Source: Leifsonia sp. CL147
GTDB taxonomy: Bacteria > Actinomycetota > Actinomycetes > Actinomycetales > Microbacteriaceae
Length of the DNA: 64,000 bases
Direction: 5' to 3'
Assembly (NCBI RefSeq): GCF_900114565.1
Contig: NZ_FOTM01000005.1
Coordinates: 1-64,000 of the forward strand
Shown here: piece by piece, positions 33,548 to 41,595 of the stretch
How positions within the stretch are numbered: position 1 is the first letter of the stretch
How the letters are laid out: every line of letters begins with the position of its first letter
Notes under the pieces: generated by a model
The model's input: only the letters and a program-made list of their open reading frames with translations
Database searches by the model: none
What the model was told of the DNA's origin: nothing
Position numbers and translations under genes: made by a program

Positions 33548-33787
33548 ATGAAGAACCAGCCCTCCGCCCACATCCGCGCCTTCATCACCTGGCTCGCGAT
33601 CTTCCCTCTCGTCTCTGTAGCGATGCTCCTCACCGGGCCGTTCACCGCGGCCTGGCACCCGGTGCTCAAGGCGCTGGTGCTTTCGGTGATCGTCGTACCG
33701 CTCGCGGTGTACCTCGTCGTGCCTCAGCTCTTTCGCATTTACGGGGAGATCGTTCGCCGACGTGTAGCCCGGCAAGCCGGAGAATGA
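33548..33787 (+). CDS. DUF2798-like small membrane protein
   Basis: The 79-residue protein has two membrane helices (AFITWLAIFPLVSVAMLLTGPF and LVLSVIVVPLAVYLVVPQLF), with a loop containing AAWHPVLKAL between. This matches DUF2798 proteins, of unknown function. GAAGGAATCCCTC precedes its ATG. It lies 46 bases after the flavoprotein gene and probably shares its transcript. Confidence 0.75.
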   Translation: MKNQPSAHIRAFITWLAIFPLVSVAMLLTGPFTAAWHPVLKALVLSVIVVPLAVYLVVPQLFRIYGEIVRRRVARQAGE

Positions 33788-34134
33788 ACACAATGTGGGC
33801 CGCCAGCTACCTCCGGTCGTCGCCGATAACGCCACCGCCCTCCCCTTGCGCAAGCCGACCAAACTCAGTCGTTCCGCATCAAACGACAGCGAATGCAAGC
33901 GGCAGGCGGGGTCCACGTAAAGCCCTCACCGTAGCCCTCACCGCACGCGCCGTGGTCGGCAATCGCCCTGTTTGGCAACGGCCGCGGGTATGAACAGACA
34001 ATATTCTTCCCCTCCGGTGTCCGAAACGACCGCGGCCGGCGGCGTGCGACAATTCGCCGGTACTCCTCCGGAAGTAGCTGAGGATAGTCCGGTGGCAGCT
34101 AGCCTGGCGATCCTGCGTTCAGGAGGATGACTGC
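33788..34134. other. Intergenic stretch without a supported gene
   Basis: A 69-codon frame overlaps the DUF2798 stop by ATGA but its composition (runs of Pro, Ser and Arg) is not convincing. No repeat, hairpin or RNA gene stands out. The region is less GC-rich than the flanks and could hold the promoter of the DUF998 gene, with AGGAGGATG just before its start. Confidence 0.5.
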
Positions 34135-34791
34135 ATGAGCACAACCCCGCAGAGACTTCTGATCCCCCTCGCCTCATTGGGAGTCGTGGGGCCGATCCTC
34201 TTCGTCGGGGACGTTCTCATCGCTGGCGCACTGCGCCCCCATTACTCAGCGCTGGATCAGGCGATCAGCGCCCTCGGCACAGGTCCCGATGGTTGGCAGG
34301 AAGATGTTGCGGCGTTCATCCTGGGCTTATGCCTTCTGGGGTTCGTGGTTGCGTTCTCCTGGAGCATGATGGGCGTGATCGGCCGCGCGACCATCGCGTG
34401 GTCTGCTACCGCGTTCACCGTTTTCAGCCTCGTTTGGATCACGGTCAGCTTGTTCACCTCGGCGCCGCCCACGCGTCGGGTGCACACGATAGCTTCCCTC
34501 GTCGGTGAGATCGCGGTCATCGCCGGAATCGCGATCGTGGGATTCGGCCTTCGCAAGACTGCAAACTGGAAGGCAGAAGCGCGGATCTCGCTCATCGTGG
34601 CCGCACTCTCACTCGTAGTGCTCATCCTCACGTTTGCGACATCCCAGCCCAAGGTTGCCGAATCGGTGCACCTGGGCGGCTTGTTCGAGCGCATCCTCGT
34701 GGTCGTCGTTCTCGCCTGGTTCACCTACATCTCCGTCAGGCTCATACAGCGCGCTCGAAGCACAACTGCTGCCCTCTCAACGATCGAATAA
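34135..34791 (+). CDS. DUF998 family membrane protein
   Basis: The 218-residue product has six hydrophobic helices and the DUF998 hallmark HYSALDQAISALGTGPDGW (about residue 36-54), followed by a WSMMGVIG helix. Members are polytopic membrane proteins of unknown role. A strong Shine-Dalgarno AGGAGGA is present upstream. It stands alone. Confidence 0.82.
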   Translation: MSTTPQRLLIPLASLGVVGPILFVGDVLIAGALRPHYSALDQAISALGTGPDGWQEDVAAFILGLCLLGFVVAFSWSMMGVIGRATIAWSATAFTVFSLVWITVSLFTSAPPTRRVHTIASLVGEIAVIAGIAIVGFGLRKTANWKAEARISLIVAALSLVVLILTFATSQPKVAESVHLGGLFERILVVVVLAWFTYISVRLIQRARSTTAALSTIE

Positions 34792-34910
34792 GCCGAGTAC
34801 TGTTCAATGCCTTTGCCACGCAATCTCGCTGGTCGTGTGGTCGCCATGTCGGCGTAGCGTCCCGCGCTTCCTGTCGCGGGGTGAGCTTGGGCTTCTTCGC
34901 GGGTGACGAG

Positions 34911-35438
34911 ATGGCGCGATACGGTGGTCACGAAATCATGAAAGTCGAAGAAGACGTTGCGGGGCCGCCGGTTCTGATGCTTTTCTGCGGCCTGCCCGGG
35001 TCCGGAAAGACGACGCTGGCGCGCCGGTTGGCGGGACGATCGGGTGCTATCCGATTCAGCACCGATGAATGGATGGCGGATCTCGGCGTCGACCCCTTCG
35101 ACGCGATCCGCGATCGTTTGCAGATGCGGCTCGACCGCCTGTGGAGAGAACTCATCGCCCATGGGCACAGCATCATTCTGGAAGATGGCACGTGGAAACG
35201 AGCAGAACGCGACGAGATCCGGCGCATCGCCAGGTCCGCGGATGCCATAACCGAGATGCACTACTTCGACATCCGGATCTCCGAACTGCGGCGACGCCTT
35301 CAACTGCGCAACGCCGACCTTCCCTACGGGACCGCGCAGATCACGGTCGACGTTCTCGAACAATCGGTGCGGAGATTTGAGAGACCGGACGACGCAGAAC
35401 TCTCCTTGTTCGATCGCAGGATCATCCACTACGGGTGA
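34911..35438 (+). CDS. AAA/P-loop kinase-like protein
   Basis: The 175-residue protein has a Walker A LPGSGKTTLARRLA (about residue 25-38), followed by FSTDEWMADLG and a later ILEDGTWKRAERDEI. This is the pattern of small P-loop kinases such as Zeta/gluconate-kinase-like proteins that phosphorylate small molecules. Possible starts are 34881 (GTG), 34911 and 34938 (ATG); 34911 is preceded by GGGTGACGAG. Substrate unknown. It lies next to a toxin-antitoxin pair but has no shared operon evidence. Confidence 0.78.
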   Translation: MARYGGHEIMKVEEDVAGPPVLMLFCGLPGSGKTTLARRLAGRSGAIRFSTDEWMADLGVDPFDAIRDRLQMRLDRLWRELIAHGHSIILEDGTWKRAERDEIRRIARSADAITEMHYFDIRISELRRRLQLRNADLPYGTAQITVDVLEQSVRRFERPDDAELSLFDRRIIHYG

Positions 35439-35562
35439 GGGCTGCCGCCCCTCCCCCGGGACGGATTTGCAACCACGCGATCGCCCTGCGCGCGATGGTT
35501 CACCGGCTGGCTCTGGGGGCCAATACATGTCCGAGGTCGTACGCTTTGCAGCGTTACGGCTT

Positions 35563-35585
35563 TACAGCAGCACTGCGTTGCTGTA
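35563..35585. promoter_or_regulatory. Palindromic operator of the toxin-antitoxin operon
   Basis: TACAGCA and TGCTGTA form a perfect inverted repeat with nine bases between, 20 bases before the antitoxin start. AbrB-type antitoxins autoregulate through such sites. AT-rich sequence TTACGGAGTATGATG overlaps it. Confidence 0.55.
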
Positions 35586-35605
35586 TTACGGAGTATGATG
35601 TAGCC

Positions 35606-35920
35606 ATGACTTATCACGGGTACGTCGCCGTTCAGGGTCGCGGTGTGGTGGCTCTGCCCGCCGAGCTGCGCCGTCGGCTGGGACTGGACGCAGCTGGCGC
35701 GCAGATGGAGATCACCGAGCGGGAAGATGGCGTGCTCGAGTTGCGGCCCACCGTGGCCGTTCCGGCGAACCAGGCATGGTTCTGGACCGAGCGATGGCAG
35801 CAGCGGGAGCGCGAGGTCGATGCGCATGTCGCCGCCAGCGAGGTGACGTTGCACGAATCGACCGACGACTTCCTCACCGCCCTCGACGAGCTCGCCGAAA
35901 AGCCGATCACCTCGAAGTGA
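35606..35920 (+). CDS. AbrB/MazE-type antitoxin
   Basis: The 104-residue product starts with an AbrB swapped-hairpin domain (VAVQGRGVVALPAELRRRLGLDAAGAQMEITEREDGVLELRP, residues 6-48), then a helical acidic tail that would bind the toxin. Its last codons overlap the toxin start as GTGA. It should neutralise the toxin and repress the operon through the palindrome at 35563. Confidence 0.85.
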   Translation: MTYHGYVAVQGRGVVALPAELRRRLGLDAAGAQMEITEREDGVLELRPTVAVPANQAWFWTERWQQREREVDAHVAASEVTLHESTDDFLTALDELAEKPITSK

Positions 35921-36228
35921 AGTTCCAGACCACTCCAGCATTCGATACCGACTACAGGCGCCTCAAGCCAGAACACCAGGCCACCTTTCGCGACGTTGTC
36001 CGCACAAGCTTCGCTCCCGCGTGCAGCGCATTTGCCGAGAACCCAATCAGCGGATGGCCCGCCAGGCTGCGAATCAAATCCATGCGCCGCGCCCCGGGGA
36101 TCTACGAAATGACCTGGTCCGTCTCCTCCCCCAACCGCCGCGCCACGTTCGAACTCATCACCATCAACGGCGAGACATACTGCAGGTGGCGCCGCGTTGG
36201 CGACCGCGGCGTCTACCGCAACCCGTAG
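35917..36228 (+). CDS. RelE/ParE-type toxin
   Basis: The 103-residue basic protein begins VKFQTTPAFDTDYRRLKPEHQATF and continues through ARLRIKSMRRAPGIYEMTWSVSSPNRRATFELI. This fits the fold order of RelE/ParE toxins: strand, two helices, then a beta-sheet with basic residues. Start is the GTG overlapping the antitoxin stop. AbrB-type antitoxin with RelE-type toxin is a known hybrid arrangement. Whether it cuts mRNA or blocks gyrase cannot be said. Confidence 0.75.
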   Translation: MKFQTTPAFDTDYRRLKPEHQATFRDVVRTSFAPACSAFAENPISGWPARLRIKSMRRAPGIYEMTWSVSSPNRRATFELITINGETYCRWRRVGDRGVYRNP

Positions 36229-36680
36229 CATCTTCTCGGCGCCCGCGAATGCGCAACGCTCAATGCTTGCTCAGCGTCAGAGCTCGACCTCAAGAGGGCT
36301 CCCACCGGGCCAACGCGAACGTTCATGCCACCGGGGATCGCGCCAACGACCAATCTTCGACCCTTCGCGTCGACCCCGCGCGGCAAGCTTTTCCGCAACG
36401 ACGAATCCCAGGGCGGTGTCCGGGACCTTGTGCCACCGCTTGTCCCGACGGCCCTGAAGCCTATCGTCGGCCCACTGGGCTGTTTCCTCACTCACAGCGT
36501 CCGCGCGATGCCGCAGCGAACTCAACTCAACGAGTTCGGCAGCCCGATTGGACTTGTGGCCGAAACGCTTGTTGCGGGGAATGGACTTCCGAGCACCAAG
36601 CGGCGTTCGGCGATCGTGGAACGGACAGGCCGGTTCGTGAACCCGCTGCACCTCCTCGTGACGCACAGCGGCGTGCTCCG
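36229..36680. other. Intergenic stretch without a supported gene
   Basis: Several short frames exist on both strands but none has a ribosome binding site, motif or convincing composition. It lies between the toxin gene and the convergent CGNR gene and may be the eroded remains of an older insertion. Confidence 0.4.
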
Positions 36681-37265
36681 TTATGCAGAGGCGCGGCGCG
36701 CGTGCGCCTTCTGCATTTTGATGGCGTTGCCGCATCCGGCCATCGTGCACCAGCGGCTCGAACGGTTCTTGGAGTAGTCGTAGTATGCCCAGCGACAGGT
36801 GACGCGATCACAGACCTTGAGTCGCTGCCAGGTGCCGTCCTCGCGGGACGCGCGCACCGCATCCAGCACGTTGGCGAGGGCGCCCGGTACCCCGGCCCCG
36901 TCGTCAGATGTGATTGCGAACATCGACGGGCCGGCGAACGAGACACGAATCGGCAGAGCGGCTACGGCATCGTCGAGCTTTCGCAGCGCATTAGGGTCCG
37001 CTTCGTGGCCGGCGTGCGTCGCCAGCACGCTGCGCAGTCCTTCTCGCACGATCTTCGCCAGTGCAAGGTCGCCCCCGTTCGCGTGGGCGTGATGATCATC
37101 GAGTAGCCCGCGGCCGGCGAGCCAGGCTTCGAGATCGGAGGGCTGCTCCCAGCCCTCGTCGTCCTCTTGGTACTCGACCGTGTTCACGAAGTCGCGCACC
37201 AGCCTCAGTGGCGCGGGAATGACTTCGTCCTCTCGCTGGAAGGCAAGATCGGTCTGTCGGCCCAC
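36681..37265 (-). CDS. CGNR zinc finger protein (ABATE domain)
   Basis: The 194-residue protein has an N-terminal ABATE domain (LRLVRDFVNTVEYQEDDEGWEQPSDLEAWLAGRGL) and a C-terminal CGNR finger (VCDRVTCRWAYYDYSKNRSSRWCTMAGCGNAIK, with Cys at four positions). Members are probable stress or ligand-responsive transcription regulators. The GTG at 37265 is likely; a TTG at 37289 extends it by eight codons. It is divergent from an MFS pump and may control it through two palindromes in the shared region. Confidence 0.88.
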   Translation of the reverse strand: MGRQTDLAFQREDEVIPAPLRLVRDFVNTVEYQEDDEGWEQPSDLEAWLAGRGLLDDHHAHANGGDLALAKIVREGLRSVLATHAGHEADPNALRKLDDAVAALPIRVSFAGPSMFAITSDDGAGVPGALANVLDAVRASREDGTWQRLKVCDRVTCRWAYYDYSKNRSSRWCTMAGCGNAIKMQKAHARRASA

Positions 37266-37284
37266 GACTCCAGCATACGTCCAT

Positions 37285-37362
37285 GACAAGTGTCCTCGCC
37301 GGAGCGGTTTCGCCAGCGGCCGCGCCTTCTAAGTACACCAGCGTAGTGACTTGACAGGTGTC
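37285..37362. promoter_or_regulatory. Two GACA-N2-TGTC palindromes in the CGNR/MFS divergent region
   Basis: GACAAGTGTC (37285-37294) and GACAGGTGTC (37353-37362) are the same ten-base palindrome type 68 bases apart. The second overlaps a TTGACA that could be a -35 box facing the MFS gene. They make a plausible shared operator. Confidence 0.5.
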
Positions 37363-37521
37363 GCGCTTTACCGCTTGGCTTACACCGGCAATAACTCATG
37401 ATTGGTGTGGAATGACAAGGACGAATCACTGCCGCGTCGCAATCGGACGCGTCTCTCGAACCGCAGTCGGCAGGAGTACCGAACCCGGGACGACGCGCTT
37501 TCCCGACCTGAGGAGACTGCC

Positions 37522-38733
37522 GTGATACGGGAGCGACTGCCCGCCTTGGTGCCCCTCCGTCTCCTCCTGGTCCTTGGGTTTCTCGACGCTCTCGGCCCGC
37601 TCTCCATTGACCTCTACGTGCCTGCCTTTCCGGAGTTGCAGGCCGACCTCCGACTGAACGACCTCACCGTGCAGATCACGCTGGCCGCCATGACCGCGGG
37701 CCTCGCGCTCGGCCAAGGCGTCGTCGGCAGTTGGAGTGACCGGGTGGGTCGTCGGCGACCTCTATTGGTCGCAATGACACTGCACCTCGTGGGATCGGTG
37801 ACGTGCGCCGTGGCCCCTTCGCTTGCCGTTCTGCTCGCGGGCCGCATCGGGCAGGGTCTCGGCGCAGCCGGCAGTGCTGTGCTCGTGCTCGCCATCATCC
37901 GCGATCTCAGCGAGGGGTCGCGCTTCATCACGCTGCTCACACGAGTGACGCTCATCACCACGACGGCGCCTCTTGTGGCCCCGATTGCCGGTGCCACGCT
38001 ACTGCCCCTTGTCGGCTGGCGGGGACTCTTCGGCGTGCTTGCCGCGTTTAGCACGGTGCTTCTCGTCGCTACGGCCGTGGTCGTGCCCGAGACTTTGCGG
38101 CGCGAGCACCTCACTCCATCCGGTCGCCTGCGAAAGACGCTCGCCGACAGGCGGTTCCGCGCGGCCGCCGTCGTCGGCGCCGCGACCTACGCAGGCATTT
38201 ACGCCTACGTGGCAGCTTCCCCCCTGCTGCTGCGAACCGTATGGGGACTCTCTCCTTTCGCCTTCGCGGCGGCGTTCCTCGTCGGCTCGATCGGACTGAT
38301 GCTCGGCGTGCAGGTCGGCGGAGCCTTAGCCAGACGCACCTCGGAGCGATCGGTGCTGCTCTGCGCCGCATCCCTCGCACTCGCGGCAGCCATCGCCCTG
38401 TTGCCGGCTCAGCTCGGCGGCTTGGCCGGGGTGCTGCCCTGCCTCTGGGTCTTCGCCACAGCATGCGGGGCCTGCTTCCCCGCCGCAGCGGCGATAGCGC
38501 TACGCGACCAAGGCGCACAAGCCGGCACCGCCACCTCCGCGTACGGATTCACGACTTTCGCCGCGGCCGCCGCCCTATCGCCGCTGCCTGGCCTGATCGG
38601 GGTCAGCAGCGCGACGCCGGTCGCAGCGATCCTCGCCGGCACCGCAGTTGTATCGCTGCTCGTGACGACCATTGCGCTCCGACCCGCAGCGGTTCAGCCG
38701 ATCCAGGCGGTGAGCTTTGAGTCGCCCCGCTAG
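37522..38733 (+). CDS. MFS drug exporter (Bcr/CflA type)
   Basis: The 403-residue protein has 12 helices. Motif A WSDRVGRRRPLL comes after helix 2, and the helix 1 signature GPLSIDLYVPAFPELQADL is typical of Bcr/CflA (DHA1) antiporters. These pump drugs such as bicyclomycin or sulfonamides out with protons. I chose the GTG at 37522 because GAGGAG lies eight bases upstream; longer in-frame starts would add a charged 40-residue leader. It is divergent from the CGNR regulator. Confidence 0.88.
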   Translation: MIRERLPALVPLRLLLVLGFLDALGPLSIDLYVPAFPELQADLRLNDLTVQITLAAMTAGLALGQGVVGSWSDRVGRRRPLLVAMTLHLVGSVTCAVAPSLAVLLAGRIGQGLGAAGSAVLVLAIIRDLSEGSRFITLLTRVTLITTTAPLVAPIAGATLLPLVGWRGLFGVLAAFSTVLLVATAVVVPETLRREHLTPSGRLRKTLADRRFRAAAVVGAATYAGIYAYVAASPLLLRTVWGLSPFAFAAAFLVGSIGLMLGVQVGGALARRTSERSVLLCAASLALAAAIALLPAQLGGLAGVLPCLWVFATACGACFPAAAAIALRDQGAQAGTATSAYGFTTFAAAAALSPLPGLIGVSSATPVAAILAGTAVVSLLVTTIALRPAAVQPIQAVSFESPR

Positions 38734-38844
38734 GGAAAGGCATCCAGGGCGTCAGCCGTTGTCGTCGTCGCCGACCGATGGGACTCGTACTCGCGGTGGT
38801 CGACATGCGCGCTTGACAACACAATCCCGGTCCGAGATGATCAC

Positions 38845-38862
38845 GATGTTGACGTAAACATC
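38845..38862. promoter_or_regulatory. Candidate LacI-family operator before the cellulase gene
   Basis: GATGTT-GACGTA-AACATC is an inverted repeat with six-base arms and a central CG step, like LacI-family sites. A TTGACA box at about 38813 lies upstream, so a repressor here would block transcription. The regulator gene is not in the window. Confidence 0.5.
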
Positions 38863-38949
38863 GCGTCGAGCGCCGCGGCTGTTCGGGACGAGTTCGCCTC
38901 TCGAAAGCAGTCTTCTGTGGCGCGCAAAAGTGAAAATCCAAGGAGATCA

Positions 38950-39951
38950 ATGACGATCACAGTCCGTCCGCGCATGCTGCGGTCACGACTCGCACTACTC
39001 GCTGCAGCAGCGGCGGTGGCTGCCGTACTGACGGGACCCGCCCTTCCCGCGCAGGCGGCGACCAGCCAGTTCAAAGGGGTGAACTGGGCCGACACCCGGG
39101 ACAACTACAACACCGGGTGGGCCATCCCTGACGGGCTCGCCTCGGGCGACGACTACTCCACGATCCACTCCATCGCCGATAGCTACATCACGGCCTTCAA
39201 GAACAACCTCGGAGCGAACACGGTCAGACTTCCGATCAATCCTCCCGGCGTGAATTCAGTCTGGTGGGGTCGATACAAGGGTGCCATCGACGCTGCGCTA
39301 TCCGATGGGATGAATGTCATCCTCAGCGCCTGGACCGAGAGCAACACGACCGGCACCATCACGAACATGACGGACTGGAACACGATGTGGAACACCGTCG
39401 TGAACGACTACGGTGGCAACGCGAACGTGTACTTCGAGCCGCTGAACGAACCGTTCGGGTATTCGTCCAGCCAGTGGATCTCCATCTGCTCGTCGTGGCT
39501 GTCGGCTCACTCGAACATCCCGCACGGGCGCGTGATCATCAGCGGTACGGGTTACAACGACAACGTCACGACCGTCGGAGCGGCGAGCGCACTGAACGGC
39601 ACCATCCTCTCGCTGCACTTCTACAGCACCTGGGCGAGCTCCACGCAGGAGTCGGACTGGGTGTCGAACCTCAACGGCAGGATCGGCGCGTACCAGAGTC
39701 GAACGATCATCGACGAGTTCGGCGGCCCGATGACGACCGGCATCAACTACCTCGCCAACCACAACGGTCAACTCGTGCAGTCCTACTTCGCGGCGGTCAC
39801 GGACACCGCCCGCTCCGCCGGGATGGGCACCGTCGTCTGGGCGGGACTCAAGACGGGCGACAACTACTCGATGGAAAGTCACAACGGCAGCAGTCTGAGC
39901 AACAACAACTCGTCGGCCGTCACACAGGTGCGCTGGGGGTGGGGCTTCTAA
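38950..39951 (+). CDS. Secreted cellulase, glycoside hydrolase family 5
   Basis: The 333-residue protein has a signal peptide (RLALLAAAAAVAAVLTGPALPAQA, cleavage after AQA) and a catalytic (beta/alpha)8 domain. Acid/base Glu lies in FEPLNEPFG (about 157-165) and nucleophile Glu in TIIDEFGGP. NTVRLPINPP and the Trp-rich WGWGF end fit GH5. There is no carbohydrate-binding module. It should cut beta-1,4-glucans outside the cell. The ATG at 38950 has AAGGAGA upstream. Confidence 0.9.
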   Translation: MTITVRPRMLRSRLALLAAAAAVAAVLTGPALPAQAATSQFKGVNWADTRDNYNTGWAIPDGLASGDDYSTIHSIADSYITAFKNNLGANTVRLPINPPGVNSVWWGRYKGAIDAALSDGMNVILSAWTESNTTGTITNMTDWNTMWNTVVNDYGGNANVYFEPLNEPFGYSSSQWISICSSWLSAHSNIPHGRVIISGTGYNDNVTTVGAASALNGTILSLHFYSTWASSTQESDWVSNLNGRIGAYQSRTIIDEFGGPMTTGINYLANHNGQLVQSYFAAVTDTARSAGMGTVVWAGLKTGDNYSMESHNGSSLSNNNSSAVTQVRWGWGF

Positions 39952-39973
39952 GGACGTGCCCGCGGCCTTGCGC

Positions 39974-40061
39974 CGAGGTGCTCGTAGTTGCGCTCCTCCA
40001 CGGCGTGTCGCATGCAACAACGAGCACCTCGGCAGGGGCATCACCCCGACGAGCACCTCGG
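39974..40061. repeat. Intergenic hairpin repeat, copy 1
   Basis: CGAGGTGCTCGTAGTTGC (39974-39991) and GCAACAACGAGCACCTCG (40014-40031) are inverted with one mismatch. A third partial arm CGAGCACCTCG is at about 40050-40060. The loop carries ACGGCGTGTCG. The same design recurs at 41485. It fills the gap between the cellulase and SDR genes, which are convergent. Confidence 0.85.
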
Positions 40062-40080
40062 CCCCTCCCGTGGTGTCGCG

Positions 40081-40800
40081 TCACCACGGGAGGGTGGCGC
40101 CGTTGCGGTCGAGGTACTGCAGTCCGGGCTTCCCGCGCTGAGCTTCGACGGTGTCCACGAGGGCTGGGATGCTGTCGCCGATCTCGAGCTTCGCGCGCGG
40201 GCCGCCCATCTCCGTCTTGACCCAGCCGGGTGCCAGGAGAAGAAGGGCACGATCGTCGACGGCGTGGCGGACGGAGTAGCTGCGCATCAGCTGATTGAGC
40301 GCCGACTTCGTCGCCCGATACACCTCGAAACCCGCCGAACCGTTGTTCGCGATGCTGCCCTGCCCGGACGACATGACCGCGATCGTGCCCGTCGGATCCA
40401 CGAGGTGTTGCAGTCGTTCCACCGTGCGGATGACGCTCAGGGCGTTGGTCACCATCATTCGCACGAAATCCTCCGTGGCGACCTCCGCGGCGATCTGCTC
40501 CATCGGAGCGAGAGAGATCCCCGCCACCACGAAGAGGAGGTCGAAGCTGCGCCCGGAGAGCCGCTCGGCCAGCGCCTCCAGTGCGTCGGGCTCGTCGATA
40601 TCGACGTGCTCGATCTCGACCACGCCCTCGCGGCGGCCCGCGAACTCGTGCAGCAGCGTGAGTCCACCTCCGCGGACCGTTCCCACGACCTTCGCACCGC
40701 GGCCGGCATACGTCTCGACGATCGCCTCCCCCAGGCCACGCGACGCGCCGATCACCAGAACGGACTCGTGTGCCGTCGTCATTCGTGTCTCATCACCCAT
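40081..40800 (-). CDS. SDR family oxidoreductase
   Basis: The 239-residue product has the cofactor motif VLVIGASRGLGEAIVETYAGRG (near residue 12) and an intact YRATK active site (about residue 164). Ser is in VMSSGQGS. It likely reduces a small carbonyl substrate with NAD(P)H. The ATG at 40800 has GGAGGAC just before it. It is divergent from a TetR repressor, 79 bases away, which likely controls it. Confidence 0.85.
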   Translation of the reverse strand: MGDETRMTTAHESVLVIGASRGLGEAIVETYAGRGAKVVGTVRGGGLTLLHEFAGRREGVVEIEHVDIDEPDALEALAERLSGRSFDLLFVVAGISLAPMEQIAAEVATEDFVRMMVTNALSVIRTVERLQHLVDPTGTIAVMSSGQGSIANNGSAGFEVYRATKSALNQLMRSYSVRHAVDDRALLLLAPGWVKTEMGGPRAKLEIGDSIPALVDTVEAQRGKPGLQYLDRNGATLPW

Positions 40801-40819
40801 TGTCGTCCTCCTGGAAACA

Positions 40820-40843
40820 TTCACTCATCATTCGTAGAGTGAA
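40820..40843. promoter_or_regulatory. TetR operator candidate
   Basis: TTCACTC and GAGTGAA form a perfect inverted repeat with ten bases between, in the SDR/TetR divergent promoter region. A related half-site GAGTGG follows near the TetR start. Confidence 0.6.
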
Positions 40844-40879
40844 ACGCTAGCACACGCTCAACGATTGTAGAGTGGATGG

Positions 40880-41416
40880 ATGGCGCAGCAGACGACGCGA
40901 GCACAACGCCGCGAGGCGACGGCGGAGAAGATCCTCCGCGCGGCGCAGGAGGAGTTCGGCGAACGCGGAATGGATGGCGGGACGATTCGCGGGATCGCGC
41001 GTCGTGCCGGAGTCGATCCGTCGCTGGTGCTGCAGCACTACGGATCCAAGCAGGCGCTCTTCTCGCTGGCGGTCCGGCCGGCACACGAGCTCGCCGGGAA
41101 TGAGATCGCCGGCCATCTGGCCGACGTCCTCGACGTCCGCCTCCGGGAGCTGCCGTCCGCGACCCGTGCCCTGATGCGTTCGATGCTGACCTCACCGGAC
41201 GCCGCGGCCGTCATGCGCGATTACCTGCAGGGCCGGGCCGACGCCCTCGCCGCCGCCTCCGACAGGGATGACGCCCGCCTCCGCGCTGAACTGATCGTGT
41301 CGAGCATCCTCGGCATCACGATCGCACGCCATTTCCTCGACCTCCCCGCCCTGGGCGGGGCGGAGGGTGAGGAAGTGGCACTGATTCTGGAGCCGTTGTT
41401 CGCCTCCCTGGGGTAG
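40880..41416 (+). CDS. TetR family transcriptional regulator
   Basis: The 178-residue protein has an N-terminal helix-turn-helix (ILRAAQEEFGERGMDGGTIRGIARRAGVDPSLVLQHYGSKQALF, about residues 19-61) and a C-terminal ligand domain. It should repress the divergent SDR gene. Both genes are bounded by two copies of a hairpin repeat. Confidence 0.9.
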   Translation: MAQQTTRAQRREATAEKILRAAQEEFGERGMDGGTIRGIARRAGVDPSLVLQHYGSKQALFSLAVRPAHELAGNEIAGHLADVLDVRLRELPSATRALMRSMLTSPDAAAVMRDYLQGRADALAAASDRDDARLRAELIVSSILGITIARHFLDLPALGGAEGEEVALILEPLFASLG

Positions 41417-41484
41417 AGGGATGCGCCGGCGCTGCCGCCTCCGAGCCGAGTCGGTGAGGTGCCTTGCCCGCGCGGTCGCGGGCA

Positions 41485-41570
41485 CGAGGTGCTCGTAGTT
41501 GCACAGCCCTACGGCGTGTCGGATGCATCTACGAGCACCTCGGCGGGGGCGTCGCCCGGGAGCACCTCGG
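41485..41570. repeat. Intergenic hairpin repeat, copy 2
   Basis: CGAGGTGCTCGTAGTTGCA (41485-41503) pairs with TGCATCTACGAGCACCTCG (41524-41542) with one mismatch. A third partial arm GAGCACCTCGGC follows at about 41559. The loop again has ACGGCGTGTCG. Its sequence is close to copy 1 at 39974. It separates convergent genes (TetR and DUF5666-like). Confidence 0.85.
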
Positions 41571-41595
41571 CGGGGGACGCCCGGCGGACGGCGCG

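Noticed and set aside
33784-33993. A 69-codon frame overlapping the DUF2798 stop
   Set aside because: ATGA overlap is suggestive, but composition (Pro/Ser/Arg-rich) and lack of any motif make it unconvincing.
36277-36750. A 157-codon minus-strand frame before the CGNR gene
   Set aside because: It overlaps the end of the CGNR gene in another frame and has no recognisable domain; probably a chance frame.
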